The notes below the pieces were generated by a model. That model worked only from the letters and a program-made list of their open reading frames with translations, was not told the DNA's origin and made no database searches. From Rhabdonatronobacter sediminivivens (GTDB taxonomy: Bacteria > Pseudomonadota > Alphaproteobacteria > Rhodobacterales > Rhodobacteraceae), in the NCBI RefSeq assembly GCF_013415485.1, contig NZ_JACBXS010000005.1, positions 90,368 to 154,367 of the forward strand: a DNA stretch of 64,000 nucleotides, written 5' to 3'. The translations under genes were made by a program, and so were the position numbers. Of the stretch, positions 18,531 to 27,270 are shown in pieces. How positions within the stretch are numbered: position 1 is the stretch's first letter; every line of letters begins with the position of its first letter.

Positions 18531-18783
18531 CGTCACCCTTTCCCTTCGGTCTGCACGTGTCCTAGCGCGCATGTGCTGCGGGCAAAAGGGGGCGGTGCGC
18601 GTCTGCGGTCAAAACTGTGCCAGTTGCTGCGGGACATCGCGTCGCAGTCCGGCGAGGCGTGGTGTCGTTTTTTGCCCCATAGTGCCGCTTGCGGTCGGCG
18701 CTGGACGCGCGCCCCGGTCCAGAAGGCGGGCAGGGCGCGCGTCAGGCGCGCGGTACCGCATGCAGTCATGCCGAGGGGACGGA

Positions 18784-20028
18784 ATGAAACGCTATTCGGC
18801 CTTTGCCATCTTCCGCGAGGCGCTTCGCCAGCATCAGGGCTGGACCGAGGCCTGGCCCAGCCCTGAACCGCGCGACCGCTATGACGTGGTGATCGTGGGC
18901 GCGGGCGGGCATGGCCTCGCCACCGCCTATTACCTGGGCAAGAACCACGGCATCACCAATGTCGCGGTGATCGACAAGGGCTGGCTGGGGGGCGGCAATA
19001 CCGGGCGCAACACCACCATCATCCGCTCGAACTATCTGCAGGACCCCTCGGCGGCGATCTATGAAAAATCGCGCAGCCTTTATGAGACCCTGTCGCAGGA
19101 CCTGAACTACAACATCATGTTCAGTCCGCGCGGGGTGATGATGCTGGCCCAGACCGAACATGAAAAGCGCGGCTACCTGCGCACCGAGCGCGCCAATGCG
19201 CTGCAAGGCGTGGATACGCGCTTCATCGGCCCGGCCGAGGTGAAGAAGCTGGTGCCGATCATCAATCTGGACGGGCCGCGCTACCCGGTGCTGGGGGCGC
19301 TGTGGCAGGCACGGGCCGGGACCGCGCGCCATGATGCGGTGGCCTGGGGCTATGCGCGGGCGTGTTCGGCCATGGGCATGCATGTGATCGAGCAATGCGC
19401 GGTGACGGGTGTGGAATCCGCCGGCGGGCAGGTCACGGCCGTCAACACCACCCGCGGCACCATCGGCTGCGGCAAGCTGGGGATTGTTGTCGCCGGGCAT
19501 TCGGGCAAACTGGCGGATATGGCGGGCTTCCGGCTGCCGGTGGAATCGGTGGCGCTTCAGGCGCTGGTGTCCGAACCCATCAAGCCCTGCATAGATGTGG
19601 TGGTCATGGCCAACACGGTGCATGGCTACATGAGCCAGTCCGACAAGGGCGAGATGGTCATCGGCGGTGGCGCGGACGGGTATAACAACTACACCCAGCG
19701 CGGCAGTTGGCATCATATCGAGGAAACGGTCCGCGCGCTGTGCGAGACATTCCCCATGATCAGCCGCCTGAAGATGCTGCGCCAGTGGGGCGGGATCGTG
19801 GACATGACCGGCGACCGCTCGCCCATCATTTCGAAAACCCCGCTGGAGGGGTGTTTCATCAACTGCGGCTGGGGCACCGGCGGGTTCAAGGCGATCCCCG
19901 GATCCGGCTGGGCCATGGCGGAGCTGATGGCGAAGGGCAACGCGCCGCTGGCCGATGCGTTTTCCATGTATCGCTTCCGCGAAGGGCGGTTCATCGACGA
20001 ATCCGTGGCGGCGGGGGTGGCGCATTGA
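18784..20028 (+). CDS. soxB: heterotetrameric sarcosine oxidase, beta subunit
   Basis: A 414-residue FAD-dependent amine oxidase. The dinucleotide motif DVVIVGAGGHGLATAYYLG has its GxGxxG at 39-44, and GRNTTIIRSNYL is typical of SoxB. His183 in TARHDAVAWGYARA matches the position that carries covalent FMN in characterised beta subunits. The beta subunit oxidises sarcosine to the imine; formaldehyde is then passed to THF. GAGGGGACGGA precedes ATG 18784. First gene of the sox cluster, but separated from soxD by 472 bases holding repeat copy E and a small membrane ORF. Confidence 0.96.
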   Translation: MKRYSAFAIFREALRQHQGWTEAWPSPEPRDRYDVVIVGAGGHGLATAYYLGKNHGITNVAVIDKGWLGGGNTGRNTTIIRSNYLQDPSAAIYEKSRSLYETLSQDLNYNIMFSPRGVMMLAQTEHEKRGYLRTERANALQGVDTRFIGPAEVKKLVPIINLDGPRYPVLGALWQARAGTARHDAVAWGYARACSAMGMHVIEQCAVTGVESAGGQVTAVNTTRGTIGCGKLGIVVAGHSGKLADMAGFRLPVESVALQALVSEPIKPCIDVVVMANTVHGYMSQSDKGEMVIGGGADGYNNYTQRGSWHHIEETVRALCETFPMISRLKMLRQWGGIVDMTGDRSPIISKTPLEGCFINCGWGTGGFKAIPGSGWAMAELMAKGNAPLADAFSMYRFREGRFIDESVAAGVAH

Positions 20029-20078
20029 GGTCTGATGTCGCCCTTGCCGGGGGGGATCGCGGGCGGCCGATGTCGGAC

Positions 20079-20125
20079 AGCGCCCGGCCCGCGCCCCACC
20101 CGCCCACCCGCGCGCGCCGGGCGCT
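20079..20125. repeat. copy E: C-rich-loop hairpin inside the sox cluster
   Basis: 51 bases after soxB. Perfect 10-bp arms AGCGCCCGGC (20079-20088)/GCCGGGCGCT (20116-20125) enclose CCCCACCCGCCCACCC at 20094-20109. Unlike the other copies it lies between co-oriented genes of one pathway, so it could give partial termination or fix the 3' end of a soxB message. No neat short partner hairpin was found beside this copy. Confidence 0.75.
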
Positions 20126-20269
20126 GCGGCGCCTTTGCCTGCGCGTCGCTCTGGCTGGGCTGCCGCAGGGCGGGGCGGCCATGGTATTTGCGTGCAATTC
20201 GGCATATGCGGGCGTGACTCGGTCTTTTGGGCGCCTATCTGCATCCGGGCCTGTTTCAACGGAGTTCGC

Positions 20270-20449
20270 ATGCGATACTATTTCCTCTTCCGCGCTGTCA
20301 CCCGCCATCCGCGTCGCTTTGCAGCCTTTGCCGCGGGTATGGCCCTGCCGCTTCTGGGCGCGGCCCTGGTCCTGGCCGTTCTCTCGGGTGGCCTTTCGGA
20401 CACCCGTGCCAGCCCGCCCCCTGCCTTTGTGGTGGAAACCTTCGACTGA
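20270..20449 (+). CDS. small single-pass membrane protein between soxB and soxD
   Basis: A 59-residue ORF starting MRYYFLFRAVTRHPRRFAAF, with one strong hydrophobic helix at residues about 20-42 (AAGMALPLLGAALVLAVLSG) and a positive N-terminal flank, so a type II or N-in topology is likely. GGAG lies six bases before the ATG. Position and ribosome-binding site support a real gene. No family was recognised. Heterotetrameric sarcosine oxidase is soluble, so a membrane partner would be unexpected. Confidence 0.55.
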   Translation: MRYYFLFRAVTRHPRRFAAFAAGMALPLLGAALVLAVLSGGLSDTRASPPPAFVVETFD

Positions 20450-20500
20450 CCGCGCAGCCTGGCTGACGGCGCGCGGTTCGGCCCCCAACCGGAGCGCGCC

Positions 20501-20824
20501 ATGCTGCTGCTGACCTGTCCCCATTGCGGCGTCACCGCCGAGGAAACCGAATTCGCCCCGGGCGGCGAGGCGCATCTGAAGCGCTTCGGCCCCGGTTCGG
20601 ACGATGATGCGTTCGAAGCCTACATGTTCAACCGCAAGAACCCGATGGGCGTGCATTTCGAGCGCTGGCGCCATGCCTATGGCTGCGGCAAGTGGTTTAT
20701 CGCCGCGCGCTGCACGGTCACGCTGGAGGTGTTCGGCACCTATCCGGCGCAGACGACCGAGCCGCCGGCCGGCATTGTCGAGACGATAAAAGCGAAGCGC
20801 CCGGAGTGGGAGGGCTACAAATGA
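20501..20824 (+). CDS. soxD: sarcosine oxidase, delta subunit (zinc-binding)
   Basis: A 107-residue subunit. The zinc ligands of the family are in place: Cys6 and Cys9 (TCPHCG), His58 and Cys62 (HAYGCGKWF). The FNRKNPMGVHFERW stretch is diagnostic. GGAG precedes the ATG by eight bases, and the TGA overlaps the soxA ATG (ATGA), so translation is coupled. Confidence 0.96.
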   Translation: MLLLTCPHCGVTAEETEFAPGGEAHLKRFGPGSDDDAFEAYMFNRKNPMGVHFERWRHAYGCGKWFIAARCTVTLEVFGTYPAQTTEPPAGIVETIKAKRPEWEGYK

Positions 20825-23800
20825 GCCGGCGTCTGGCCTCGGGCGGGCGGTTGATCGACCGCGCGCGCCCGCTGAAATTCACCTTCAACGACCAGCACAT
20901 GTCCGGTTTTGCGGGCGATACGCTGGCCTCGGCCATGTTGGGGCGGGGTCAGGTGCTGGCGGGGCGGTCCTTCAAGTATCACCGCCCGCGCGGGGTCGTT
21001 GCCTCGGGCGCCGAGGAACCCAATGCCCTGGTAGGGCTGGGCAAGGGGGAGCGGTTCGAACCCAACCAGCGCACCACCACGACCGAGCTGTTCGACGGGC
21101 TGTCCGCGACCAGCCAGAACCACTGGCCCAGTCTGGAGTTCGACCTGCTGGCCGCAAACAACCTGGTGCCGCAGTTCCTGACCGCCGGGTTCTATTACAA
21201 GACCTTCCTGCGCCCGCGCGCATTCTGGAAGCATGTCTATGAGCCTATCATCCGCCGTTCGGCCGGTCTGGGCCGCGCACCCGATGCGGAAAGCCGCGAT
21301 CCGGACCGCTATGAGCTGGTTTATGGTTTTGCCGATGTGCTGGTGATTGGCGGCGGCGTGGCCGGGTTGCAGGCGGCGCTGGCGGCCGGGCGGGCCGGGG
21401 CGCGGGTCATGCTGTGGGAGCAGACCGCCCATTGGGGTGGGCGCGCGCCGGTGGACGGGGTGGAGATCGACGGTCAGCCTGCGGATAGCTGGATCAAGAG
21501 CGCCGTGGAAGCCCTTGAAGGCATGGAGAATGTCAGCCTGCGCCTGCGCTGCATGGGGGCCGGGGTCCATGACCACGGCTATGTTCTGGGCAATGAGCGG
21601 GTGGCGGATCATCTGCCCGGCGCCTCAGGGCCGCGGCAGCGGCTGTGGCGGGTGCGCGCGGACCGGGTGATCACGGCCACCGGCGCGATCGAGCGGCCCC
21701 TGTCCTTTGCGGGCAATGACCTGCCGGGCGTCATGCTGGCCAGCGCGGTGCGGGACTATGTGGTGAACTGGGCGGTCAGCCCCGGCCGCACCGTGGTCGT
21801 CACCAACAATGACGATGCCTATCGCACCGCAATTGCGCTGAAAGAGGCGGGCGAGGATGTGCCCGTGATCGCCGATGCCCGCGACGAGGCCACCGGCGCG
21901 CTGCCGCAGAAGGCGCGCGATCTGGGCATCCGGATCATGACCGGAACCGGCGTGCAGAAGGTCAAGGGCGGCAAGACCGTCACCGGCGTGGCGCTTTGCC
22001 GGATCGACAGCGACGGGTCCACCCATACCGAGGTGCTGGACTGTGACGCAGTCGCCATGTCCGGCGGCTGGTCGCCGGTGGTGCATCTGTGGTCGCATTG
22101 CGGGGGCAAGCTGATCTGGGATGACGCGCAGGCGTTTTTCCGGCCCGATCCCGACCGCCCGCCGCTGGGCCATGACGGGGCGGGCTTCGTGGCCTGTGCC
22201 GGGGCAGCCAGCGGTGCCCTGGGCGCGGGCGACGGGCTGGCCGATGCCCATGCCGCAGGCGCTGCGGCGGCGCGCGATACGGGCGCCACGGGGGATGCGG
22301 GGCACCCCGCCCGGGCCGAGGCGCCCGAGGAAGCACCCCTGCGCCAGGTCTGGATCATGCCCGCCCGCGCCGGTTATGCGCTGCGGATGAAGATGTGGCT
22401 GGACTTCCAGAATGACGTGAAGGTCTCGGACGTGCAACTGGCCGCGCGCGAGGGGTATCACTCGGTCGAGCATACCAAGCGCTACACCACGCTTGGCATG
22501 GCAACCGATCAGGGTAAGCTAAGCAATATCAACGGCCTGGCGGTTCTTTCTGATGCACTTGATCAACCGATCCCGGCCACCGGAACCACCACCTTCCGCC
22601 CGCCCTACACCCCCATCACCCTCGGCGCGATCAGCGGCGAGGCAAAGGGCGATCTGTTCCAGCCCCTGCGCCGCACGCCGATGCATGACTGGCACGCGGC
22701 CAATGGTGTGCACTGGGAGCCCGTGGGCCAGTGGCGGCGGCCCTTCGCCTATCTCCGCGCCGGGGAGGATGTGCATCAGTCGGTCAACCGCGAGGTGCTG
22801 AACGCGCGCAGCAATATCGGGTTGCTGGATGCTTCGACGCTTGGCAAGATCCTCGTCTCCGGGCCGGATGCGGGGCGCTTCCTGGACATGCTCTATACCA
22901 ACATGATGAGCACGCTGCGCCCCGGCAAATGCCGTTACGGGCTGATGTGCAACGAAAACGGCTTCCTGATGGATGACGGGGTGGTGGCGCGGCTGGACGA
23001 ACAGTCCTTCCTGGTCCACACCACCAGTGGCGGCGCGGATCACATCCACGGCTGGATGGAGGACTGGCTGCAATGCGAATGGTGGGACTGGAAGGTCCAC
23101 ACCGTCAACCTGACCGAACAATTCGCGCAGATCGCCGTGGTGGGACCGAAGGCGCGCGCGCTGCTGGAACGATTGGGCGGCATGGACCTCAGCCGCGAGG
23201 CGCTGCCCTTCATGGGCTGGGCCGAGGGCACGTTGGGCGGGGTCCGGGCGCGGGTGTTTCGCATCAGCTTCTCGGGCGAGTTGTCGTTCGAGGTGGCGGT
23301 GCCTGCTGCGCAGGGCCGCGCCTTCTGGGACATGTTGCTGCATCAGGGTCGCGATCTGGGCGTCATGCCCTATGGCACCGAGGCGCTGCATATCCTGCGC
23401 GCTGAAAAGGGTTTCATCATGATCGGCGATGAAACCGACGGTACGGTGATCCCGCAGGACCTGAACCTGAACTGGGCGATCAGCAAGAAGAAGGATGACT
23501 TCCTGGGCAAGCGCGGGATGGAGCGCGTGGCCATGACCGACCCTGACCGCTGGAAGCTGGTGGGGCTGGAAACGCTGGATGGCTCGGTCCTGCCGCACGG
23601 GGCGCTGGCGGTGGTTGAAGGTGTGAACGCGAACGGGCAGGCGCAGACCGAAGGGCGGGTCACCTCCAGCTATTACTCGGCCACGCTGGGGCGCGGGATC
23701 GCCATGGCGCTGGTGCGGCGCGGGCCGGACCGGATGGGTGAGGTGCTGCGCTTCGCAGGCGCCCATGACGCGCGGATCGAGGCCCGGATCGTGGACCCGG

Positions 23801-23838
23801 TGCTGCATGACAAGGACGGGGAGAAGCTTCATGGCTGA
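20821..23838 (+). CDS. soxA: sarcosine oxidase, alpha subunit
   Basis: A 1005-residue protein, the usual size. The N-terminal region (residues 1-130) is an NAD(P)/2Fe-2S-oxidoreductase-like module with the HMSGFAGDTLASAML start. A Rossmann NAD-binding site follows at about 172-192 (DVLVIGGGVAGLQAALAAGRAG). From about residue 620 to the end is a glycine-cleavage T-protein-like folate domain (GEVLHQ-type VHQSVNREVLNARSNIGLLDAS, GFIMIGDETDGTVIPQDLNL). The enzyme uses THF to capture the sarcosine methyl as 5,10-methylene-THF, with H2O2 as by-product. It overlaps soxD by 4 and soxG by 8 bases. Confidence 0.96.
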   Translation: MSRRLASGGRLIDRARPLKFTFNDQHMSGFAGDTLASAMLGRGQVLAGRSFKYHRPRGVVASGAEEPNALVGLGKGERFEPNQRTTTTELFDGLSATSQNHWPSLEFDLLAANNLVPQFLTAGFYYKTFLRPRAFWKHVYEPIIRRSAGLGRAPDAESRDPDRYELVYGFADVLVIGGGVAGLQAALAAGRAGARVMLWEQTAHWGGRAPVDGVEIDGQPADSWIKSAVEALEGMENVSLRLRCMGAGVHDHGYVLGNERVADHLPGASGPRQRLWRVRADRVITATGAIERPLSFAGNDLPGVMLASAVRDYVVNWAVSPGRTVVVTNNDDAYRTAIALKEAGEDVPVIADARDEATGALPQKARDLGIRIMTGTGVQKVKGGKTVTGVALCRIDSDGSTHTEVLDCDAVAMSGGWSPVVHLWSHCGGKLIWDDAQAFFRPDPDRPPLGHDGAGFVACAGAASGALGAGDGLADAHAAGAAAARDTGATGDAGHPARAEAPEEAPLRQVWIMPARAGYALRMKMWLDFQNDVKVSDVQLAAREGYHSVEHTKRYTTLGMATDQGKLSNINGLAVLSDALDQPIPATGTTTFRPPYTPITLGAISGEAKGDLFQPLRRTPMHDWHAANGVHWEPVGQWRRPFAYLRAGEDVHQSVNREVLNARSNIGLLDASTLGKILVSGPDAGRFLDMLYTNMMSTLRPGKCRYGLMCNENGFLMDDGVVARLDEQSFLVHTTSGGADHIHGWMEDWLQCEWWDWKVHTVNLTEQFAQIAVVGPKARALLERLGGMDLSREALPFMGWAEGTLGGVRARVFRISFSGELSFEVAVPAAQGRAFWDMLLHQGRDLGVMPYGTEALHILRAEKGFIMIGDETDGTVIPQDLNLNWAISKKKDDFLGKRGMERVAMTDPDRWKLVGLETLDGSVLPHGALAVVEGVNANGQAQTEGRVTSSYYSATLGRGIAMALVRRGPDRMGEVLRFAGAHDARIEARIVDPVLHDKDGEKLHG

Positions 23839-24385
23839 GGCGGCAAGCGTGCTGGACGGGGCGCGGTACACGGGGTTTGTCACCGTGGCGGATGCAGGGC
23901 TGCGCGGCATGATCACCCTGCGGGGGGATCTGGCCTCGGATGCGGTGGCGGGGGCGGTGAAGGACGCGGTCGGGCTGGGGGTGCCGGGGCAGCGCCGGGT
24001 GCACGCCCATGGCGACCGCGCCGTGGCCTGGATGTCGCCGGATGAGTTGCTGGTAATGGTGCCCTATGCCGATGCCAGTGAAGTGGCGGGAAAGCTGGCG
24101 CAGGCGCTGGCGGGGGCATTTGCCACGGTGGCCAATGTCTCGGACGCGCGCGCGGTGTTCACGCTCAGCGGGGCGGCGGCGGATGATGCTTTGTGCAAGC
24201 TCTGTCCAGTGGATTTTGCGCAACTGGGCGCGGGCGAGATCCGGCGCACTCGGGCGGCGCAGGTGGCGGTTGCGCTGTGGCGTTCGGGGGAGGGCGAAGT
24301 GACGCTGGTCTGTTTCCGGTCCGTGGCGGAATATGTGTTTGGCCTGTTGCGCAACGCGGCGGCACCGGGGGGCGAATTGCGCTGA
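23831..24385 (+). CDS. soxG: sarcosine oxidase, gamma subunit
   Basis: A 184-residue structural subunit. It shows the family's WMSPDELLVMVP, NVSDARAVFTLSG and the C-terminal FRSVAEYVFGLL. The ATG lies inside the 3' end of soxA (8-base overlap), so it is the last gene of the soxDAG unit. Repeat copy F begins about 20 bases after its stop, a fitting end for the operon. Confidence 0.93.
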   Translation: MAEAASVLDGARYTGFVTVADAGLRGMITLRGDLASDAVAGAVKDAVGLGVPGQRRVHAHGDRAVAWMSPDELLVMVPYADASEVAGKLAQALAGAFATVANVSDARAVFTLSGAAADDALCKLCPVDFAQLGAGEIRRTRAAQVAVALWRSGEGEVTLVCFRSVAEYVFGLLRNAAAPGGELR

Positions 24386-24404
24386 AGCAGCGCCAGGGAT
24401 CAGC

Positions 24405-24476
24405 CCGGGGAAACTCAGCGCCCGGGCCGCGCCCCACCCACCCACCCGCGCGCCCCGGGCGCTGAGGGCTCCCCGG
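24405..24476. repeat. copy F: extended C-rich-loop hairpin after soxG
   Basis: Thirteen perfect pairs CTCAGCGCCCGGG (24414-24426)/CCCGGGCGCTGAG (24454-24466). An outer helix CCGGGGA (24405-24411)/TCCCCGG (24470-24476) follows across a small internal loop. The loop holds CCCCACCCACCCACCC at 24432-24447. The C-rich strand is sense for the sox operon. The aminotransferase gene starts 98 bases later on the same strand. Confidence 0.8.
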
Positions 24477-24573
24477 TGGCAAGCGCCGGGTCATTATTCG
24501 GGCGGGAAGGGGGATTGCTTCGGCGCGGACGGGGTGCCAATACCGGGGCACAACCGATCCGAGAGGCCTTTGC

Positions 24574-25752
24574 ATGTCCCTATCTGCCCCGATGAACCCT
24601 GCGCTTGTCGCCAGTTTTGCCCCTCCGGTCATGGAGGCGCGGGGATGGCTGGAGGGGGTGGCCTTCGCGCCTGATCGTCCGCTTCTGAACCTGAGCCAGG
24701 CCGCGCCGGTGGACCCGCCGCCGGCACCGCTGCGCGCGGCCATGGCGGAAGCCATGGAGGATGCGCAGACGCATCTTTACGGGCCGGTGCTGGGGATGCC
24801 GGAATTGCGCGAGGCGCTGGCGGCGCGGACTGCCGCAATCTATGGAGGGGCGGTTTCGGTGGGGCAGGTGGCGATCACCTCGGGCTGTAACCAGGCGTTT
24901 TGTGCCGCGATTGCCACTCTGGCGGGGGCGGGCGATGCGGTCATGGTGCCGGTGCCCTGGTATTTCAATCACAAGATGTGGCTGGACATGAACGGGATCG
25001 AAACGGTGCCGCTGCCCTGTGGCGCGGACCTGTTGCCGGACCCTGCGACGGCCGCGTCGCGGATCACGCCGCGCACCCGGGCGATCGTGCTGGTCAGCCC
25101 CAACAACCCGGCCGGGGTGGAATACCCGCCCGCGCTGCTGGAGGCGTTTCGCGATCTGGCGCGGGCGCGGGGGATTGCGCTGATCCTGGATGAGACATAC
25201 CGCGATTTTCACGCCCTGGAGGGGGCGCCGCATGGGCTTTTTGCGGATCCTGACTGGGACGATGTGCTGATCCATCTGTATTCCTTTTCCAAGGCGTATC
25301 GGCTGACCGGGCACAGGGTGGGCGCGATGCTGGCCAGCCCGGCGCGGCTGGAACAGGCCGAGAAATTTCTGGATTCGGTGGCCATCTGTCCGACCGGGCT
25401 GGGCCAGCGGGCGGCGCTTTGGGGGATCCATCATCTGGACGGTTGGCTGGCCGGTGAGCGGGACGAGATCCTTGCACGGCGGGCCGCGCTGCAGGCGGGG
25501 TTCCAGCGGTTGCCGGGCTGGGCGGTGGAGTCCTGCGGGGCGTATTTTGCCTGGGTGCGTCATCCGTTCGATCTGGCTTCGGATGCGCTGGCGCGGCGCC
25601 TGGTGCGCGAGGCCGCGCTGTTGCTGTTGCCGGGGACCATGTTCATGCCGAGCCCGGCTGACGGGGCGGCGCATCTGCGGATTGCCTTTGCCAATGCCGA
25701 TGCGGCGGGGATCGATGTGCTGGTGGAGCGTCTGGCGGCGCTGAAGCTGTGA
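24574..25752 (+). CDS. PLP-dependent class I/II aminotransferase
   Basis: A 392-residue fold-type I enzyme. The PLP lysine is in LYSFSKAYRLTGHRVG; VSPNNPAGVEYPP and the LILDETYRDF aspartate/tyrosine are typical, and the C-terminal HLRIAFANAD carries the carboxylate-binding arginine. It may act in amino-acid metabolism linked to sarcosine/glycine, given its place after soxG, but the intervening repeat element suggests a separate transcript. GAGAGG precedes ATG 24574. The substrate is unknown. Confidence 0.85.
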   Translation: MSLSAPMNPALVASFAPPVMEARGWLEGVAFAPDRPLLNLSQAAPVDPPPAPLRAAMAEAMEDAQTHLYGPVLGMPELREALAARTAAIYGGAVSVGQVAITSGCNQAFCAAIATLAGAGDAVMVPVPWYFNHKMWLDMNGIETVPLPCGADLLPDPATAASRITPRTRAIVLVSPNNPAGVEYPPALLEAFRDLARARGIALILDETYRDFHALEGAPHGLFADPDWDDVLIHLYSFSKAYRLTGHRVGAMLASPARLEQAEKFLDSVAICPTGLGQRAALWGIHHLDGWLAGERDEILARRAALQAGFQRLPGWAVESCGAYFAWVRHPFDLASDALARRLVREAALLLLPGTMFMPSPADGAAHLRIAFANADAAGIDVLVERLAALKL

Positions 25753-25820
25753 ACCGGGATCCGGCGGCCCGCATGTGATCTGTTTCCAAGCGGTGCGCGC
25801 GTTCCGCGCGCAAGACATGA

Positions 25821-25848
25821 GCAGGCCCTGCCGCGTTGCGGCAGAGCC
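25821..25848 (+). terminator. weak hairpin between the aminotransferase and the convergent small ORF
   Basis: CTGCCGC (25828-25834), loop GTT, GCGGCAG (25838-25844), about 75 bases after the aminotransferase stop. A second GC-only inverted repeat lies just upstream near 25795. No T-tract follows. Offered as the only structure visible between these two convergent genes. Confidence 0.3.
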
Positions 25849-25898
25849 TGCGGTGGGCGCCGCGTTCCGATCTGAGTGCCTGTGGTCTGCGGGTGTGA

Positions 25899-26039
25899 TC
25901 AGCGCCAGACGGCGAGCGATTCCAGCAATTCGACAAAGCGGCGCGCCAGGAACAGTGCGCCGCCCCAGCCCATGAGGGCGTCAACCGCCAGCAGGCTGGC
26001 CAGCGTCAGCGCAAACCCGATGGCGACGGCGTTGGTCAT
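25899..26039 (-). CDS. small membrane protein downstream of gap
   Basis: A 46-residue ORF, MTNAVAIGFALTLASLLAVD..., ending RRFVELLESLAVWR. One hydrophobic helix spans residues about 5-32 (ALTLASLLAVDALMGWGGALFLA), followed by a basic-amphipathic tail. GGGGGAAG lies just before the ATG. It starts 37 bases after the gap stop on the same strand, so it is probably co-transcribed with gap. No known family recognised. Confidence 0.6.
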   Translation of the reverse strand: MTNAVAIGFALTLASLLAVDALMGWGGALFLARRFVELLESLAVWR

Positions 26040-26076
26040 TGCTTCCCCCCGGACACTCCCGGGCGCCGCCGGGCGG

Positions 26077-27081
26077 TCAGTGAATCAGCCGCCCCATGGC
26101 CGCGGCCACATCGGCCATGCGGCAGGAGAAGCCCCATTCATTATCATACCACGCCAGCACGCGCACCGTACGCCCGCCCACGACCCGGGTCTGATCCGGG
26201 GCGAAGATGGAGGAATGCGTGGTGTGATTGAAGTCGATCGAGACCTTGGGTTCCGGGTCATAGGCCAGCACCGCGCCCATGCGTCCGGCGGCGGCTTCCT
26301 GCACGATGGCGTTCACCTCTGCCACCGTGACCGATTTCGCGGCCTGGAAGGTCAGGTCCACAGCGCTGACATTGGGGGTGGGCACGCGCAATGCGGTTCC
26401 GTCCAGCTTGCCGGTGAGTTCGGGCAGCACCTCGCCCAGGGCCTTGGCGGCGCCGGTGGAGGTGGGGATCATCGCCATGGCGGCGGCGCGGGCGCGGTAG
26501 AGATCCTTGTGCCGGCGGTCCAGGGTGGGCTGGTCACCGGTGTAGCTGTGGATGGTGGTCATGATGCCCGATTCGATGCCGATGGCGTCATTGAGCACCT
26601 TTGCCAGCGGCGCCAGGCAGTTGGTGGTGCAGGAGCCGTTGGAGACAACGCGGTGTTCGGGCAGCAGCGCGCGGTGGTTCACGCCATAGACGATGGTCTT
26701 GTCGGCATTGGTGGCAGGCGCAGAGACCAGCACCCGCTGGGCGCCGCGGGTGAGGTGGACGGCGGCCTTGTCCCGGCTGTTGAACTGGCCGGTGCATTCA
26801 AGCACCACATCGATGCCGTCCCAGTCCAGCTCGGTCGGATCATAGGTGGACATGACCTTGATCGGGCCGCGGCCGAGGTCGATGCTGTCGCCCTGGACGC
26901 GGACGGTGCCGGGGAAGCGGCCATGGACGGAGTCATATTTCAGCAGATGGGCATTGGTTTCGATGGGGCCGGTGGCGTTGATGCGCACCACCTCGACATC
27001 GTTGCGCGCACTTTCGGCGATATGGGCCAGGGTACACCGCCCGATACGCCCGAATCCGTTGATGCCGATGGTTACGGTCAT
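26077..27081 (-). CDS. gap: type I glyceraldehyde-3-phosphate dehydrogenase
   Basis: A 334-residue enzyme. NAD-binding GINGFGRIGR is at the N-terminus, the catalytic Cys151 is in SNGSCTTNCLAPL and His178 in TTIHSYTGDQ; PTSTGAAKAL and WYDNEWGFS complete the signature. It acts in glycolysis/gluconeogenesis. The frame could begin at a TTG two codons earlier, but the ATG at 27081 has AGAGGG eight bases upstream. Inverted repeats resembling LacI-family sugar-regulator sites lie about 95-125 bases upstream. Confidence 0.96.
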   Translation of the reverse strand: MTVTIGINGFGRIGRCTLAHIAESARNDVEVVRINATGPIETNAHLLKYDSVHGRFPGTVRVQGDSIDLGRGPIKVMSTYDPTELDWDGIDVVLECTGQFNSRDKAAVHLTRGAQRVLVSAPATNADKTIVYGVNHRALLPEHRVVSNGSCTTNCLAPLAKVLNDAIGIESGIMTTIHSYTGDQPTLDRRHKDLYRARAAAMAMIPTSTGAAKALGEVLPELTGKLDGTALRVPTPNVSAVDLTFQAAKSVTVAEVNAIVQEAAAGRMGAVLAYDPEPKVSIDFNHTTHSSIFAPDQTRVVGGRTVRVLAWYDNEWGFSCRMADVAAAMGRLIH

Positions 27082-27173
27082 GTCCAAGCCCTCTTTCGTC
27101 TCATTCCACCTGAGAGTCGGTATACTGGCGGAGACGTGCAGAAAAAAGATCGAAATGTGTTTTTTGTGAAGAC

Positions 27174-27204
27174 GTTAGCGCAAACCTGTGATGGCAGCGC
27201 TAAC
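27174..27204 (-). promoter_or_regulatory. paired GTTAGCGC/GCGCTAAC operator-like sites upstream of gap
   Basis: GTTAGCGCAAAC (27174-27185) is one base from the perfect palindrome GTTAGCGCTAAC. GGCAGCGCTAAC (27193-27204) shows the other half intact. The two lie 19 bases apart, start to start. The palindrome resembles the operators of LacI-family carbon-metabolism regulators of Rhodobacterales (CceR type). The flanking DNA (27140-27170) is strikingly AT-rich for this window, as expected of a promoter. Confidence 0.5.
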
Positions 27205-27270
27205 GCGAGGCGCGAACCTGGCGCCGGGGCGGTTCCGCGCCCTTTCCTGGGCGCGGTCGCGCTTGCAGGC

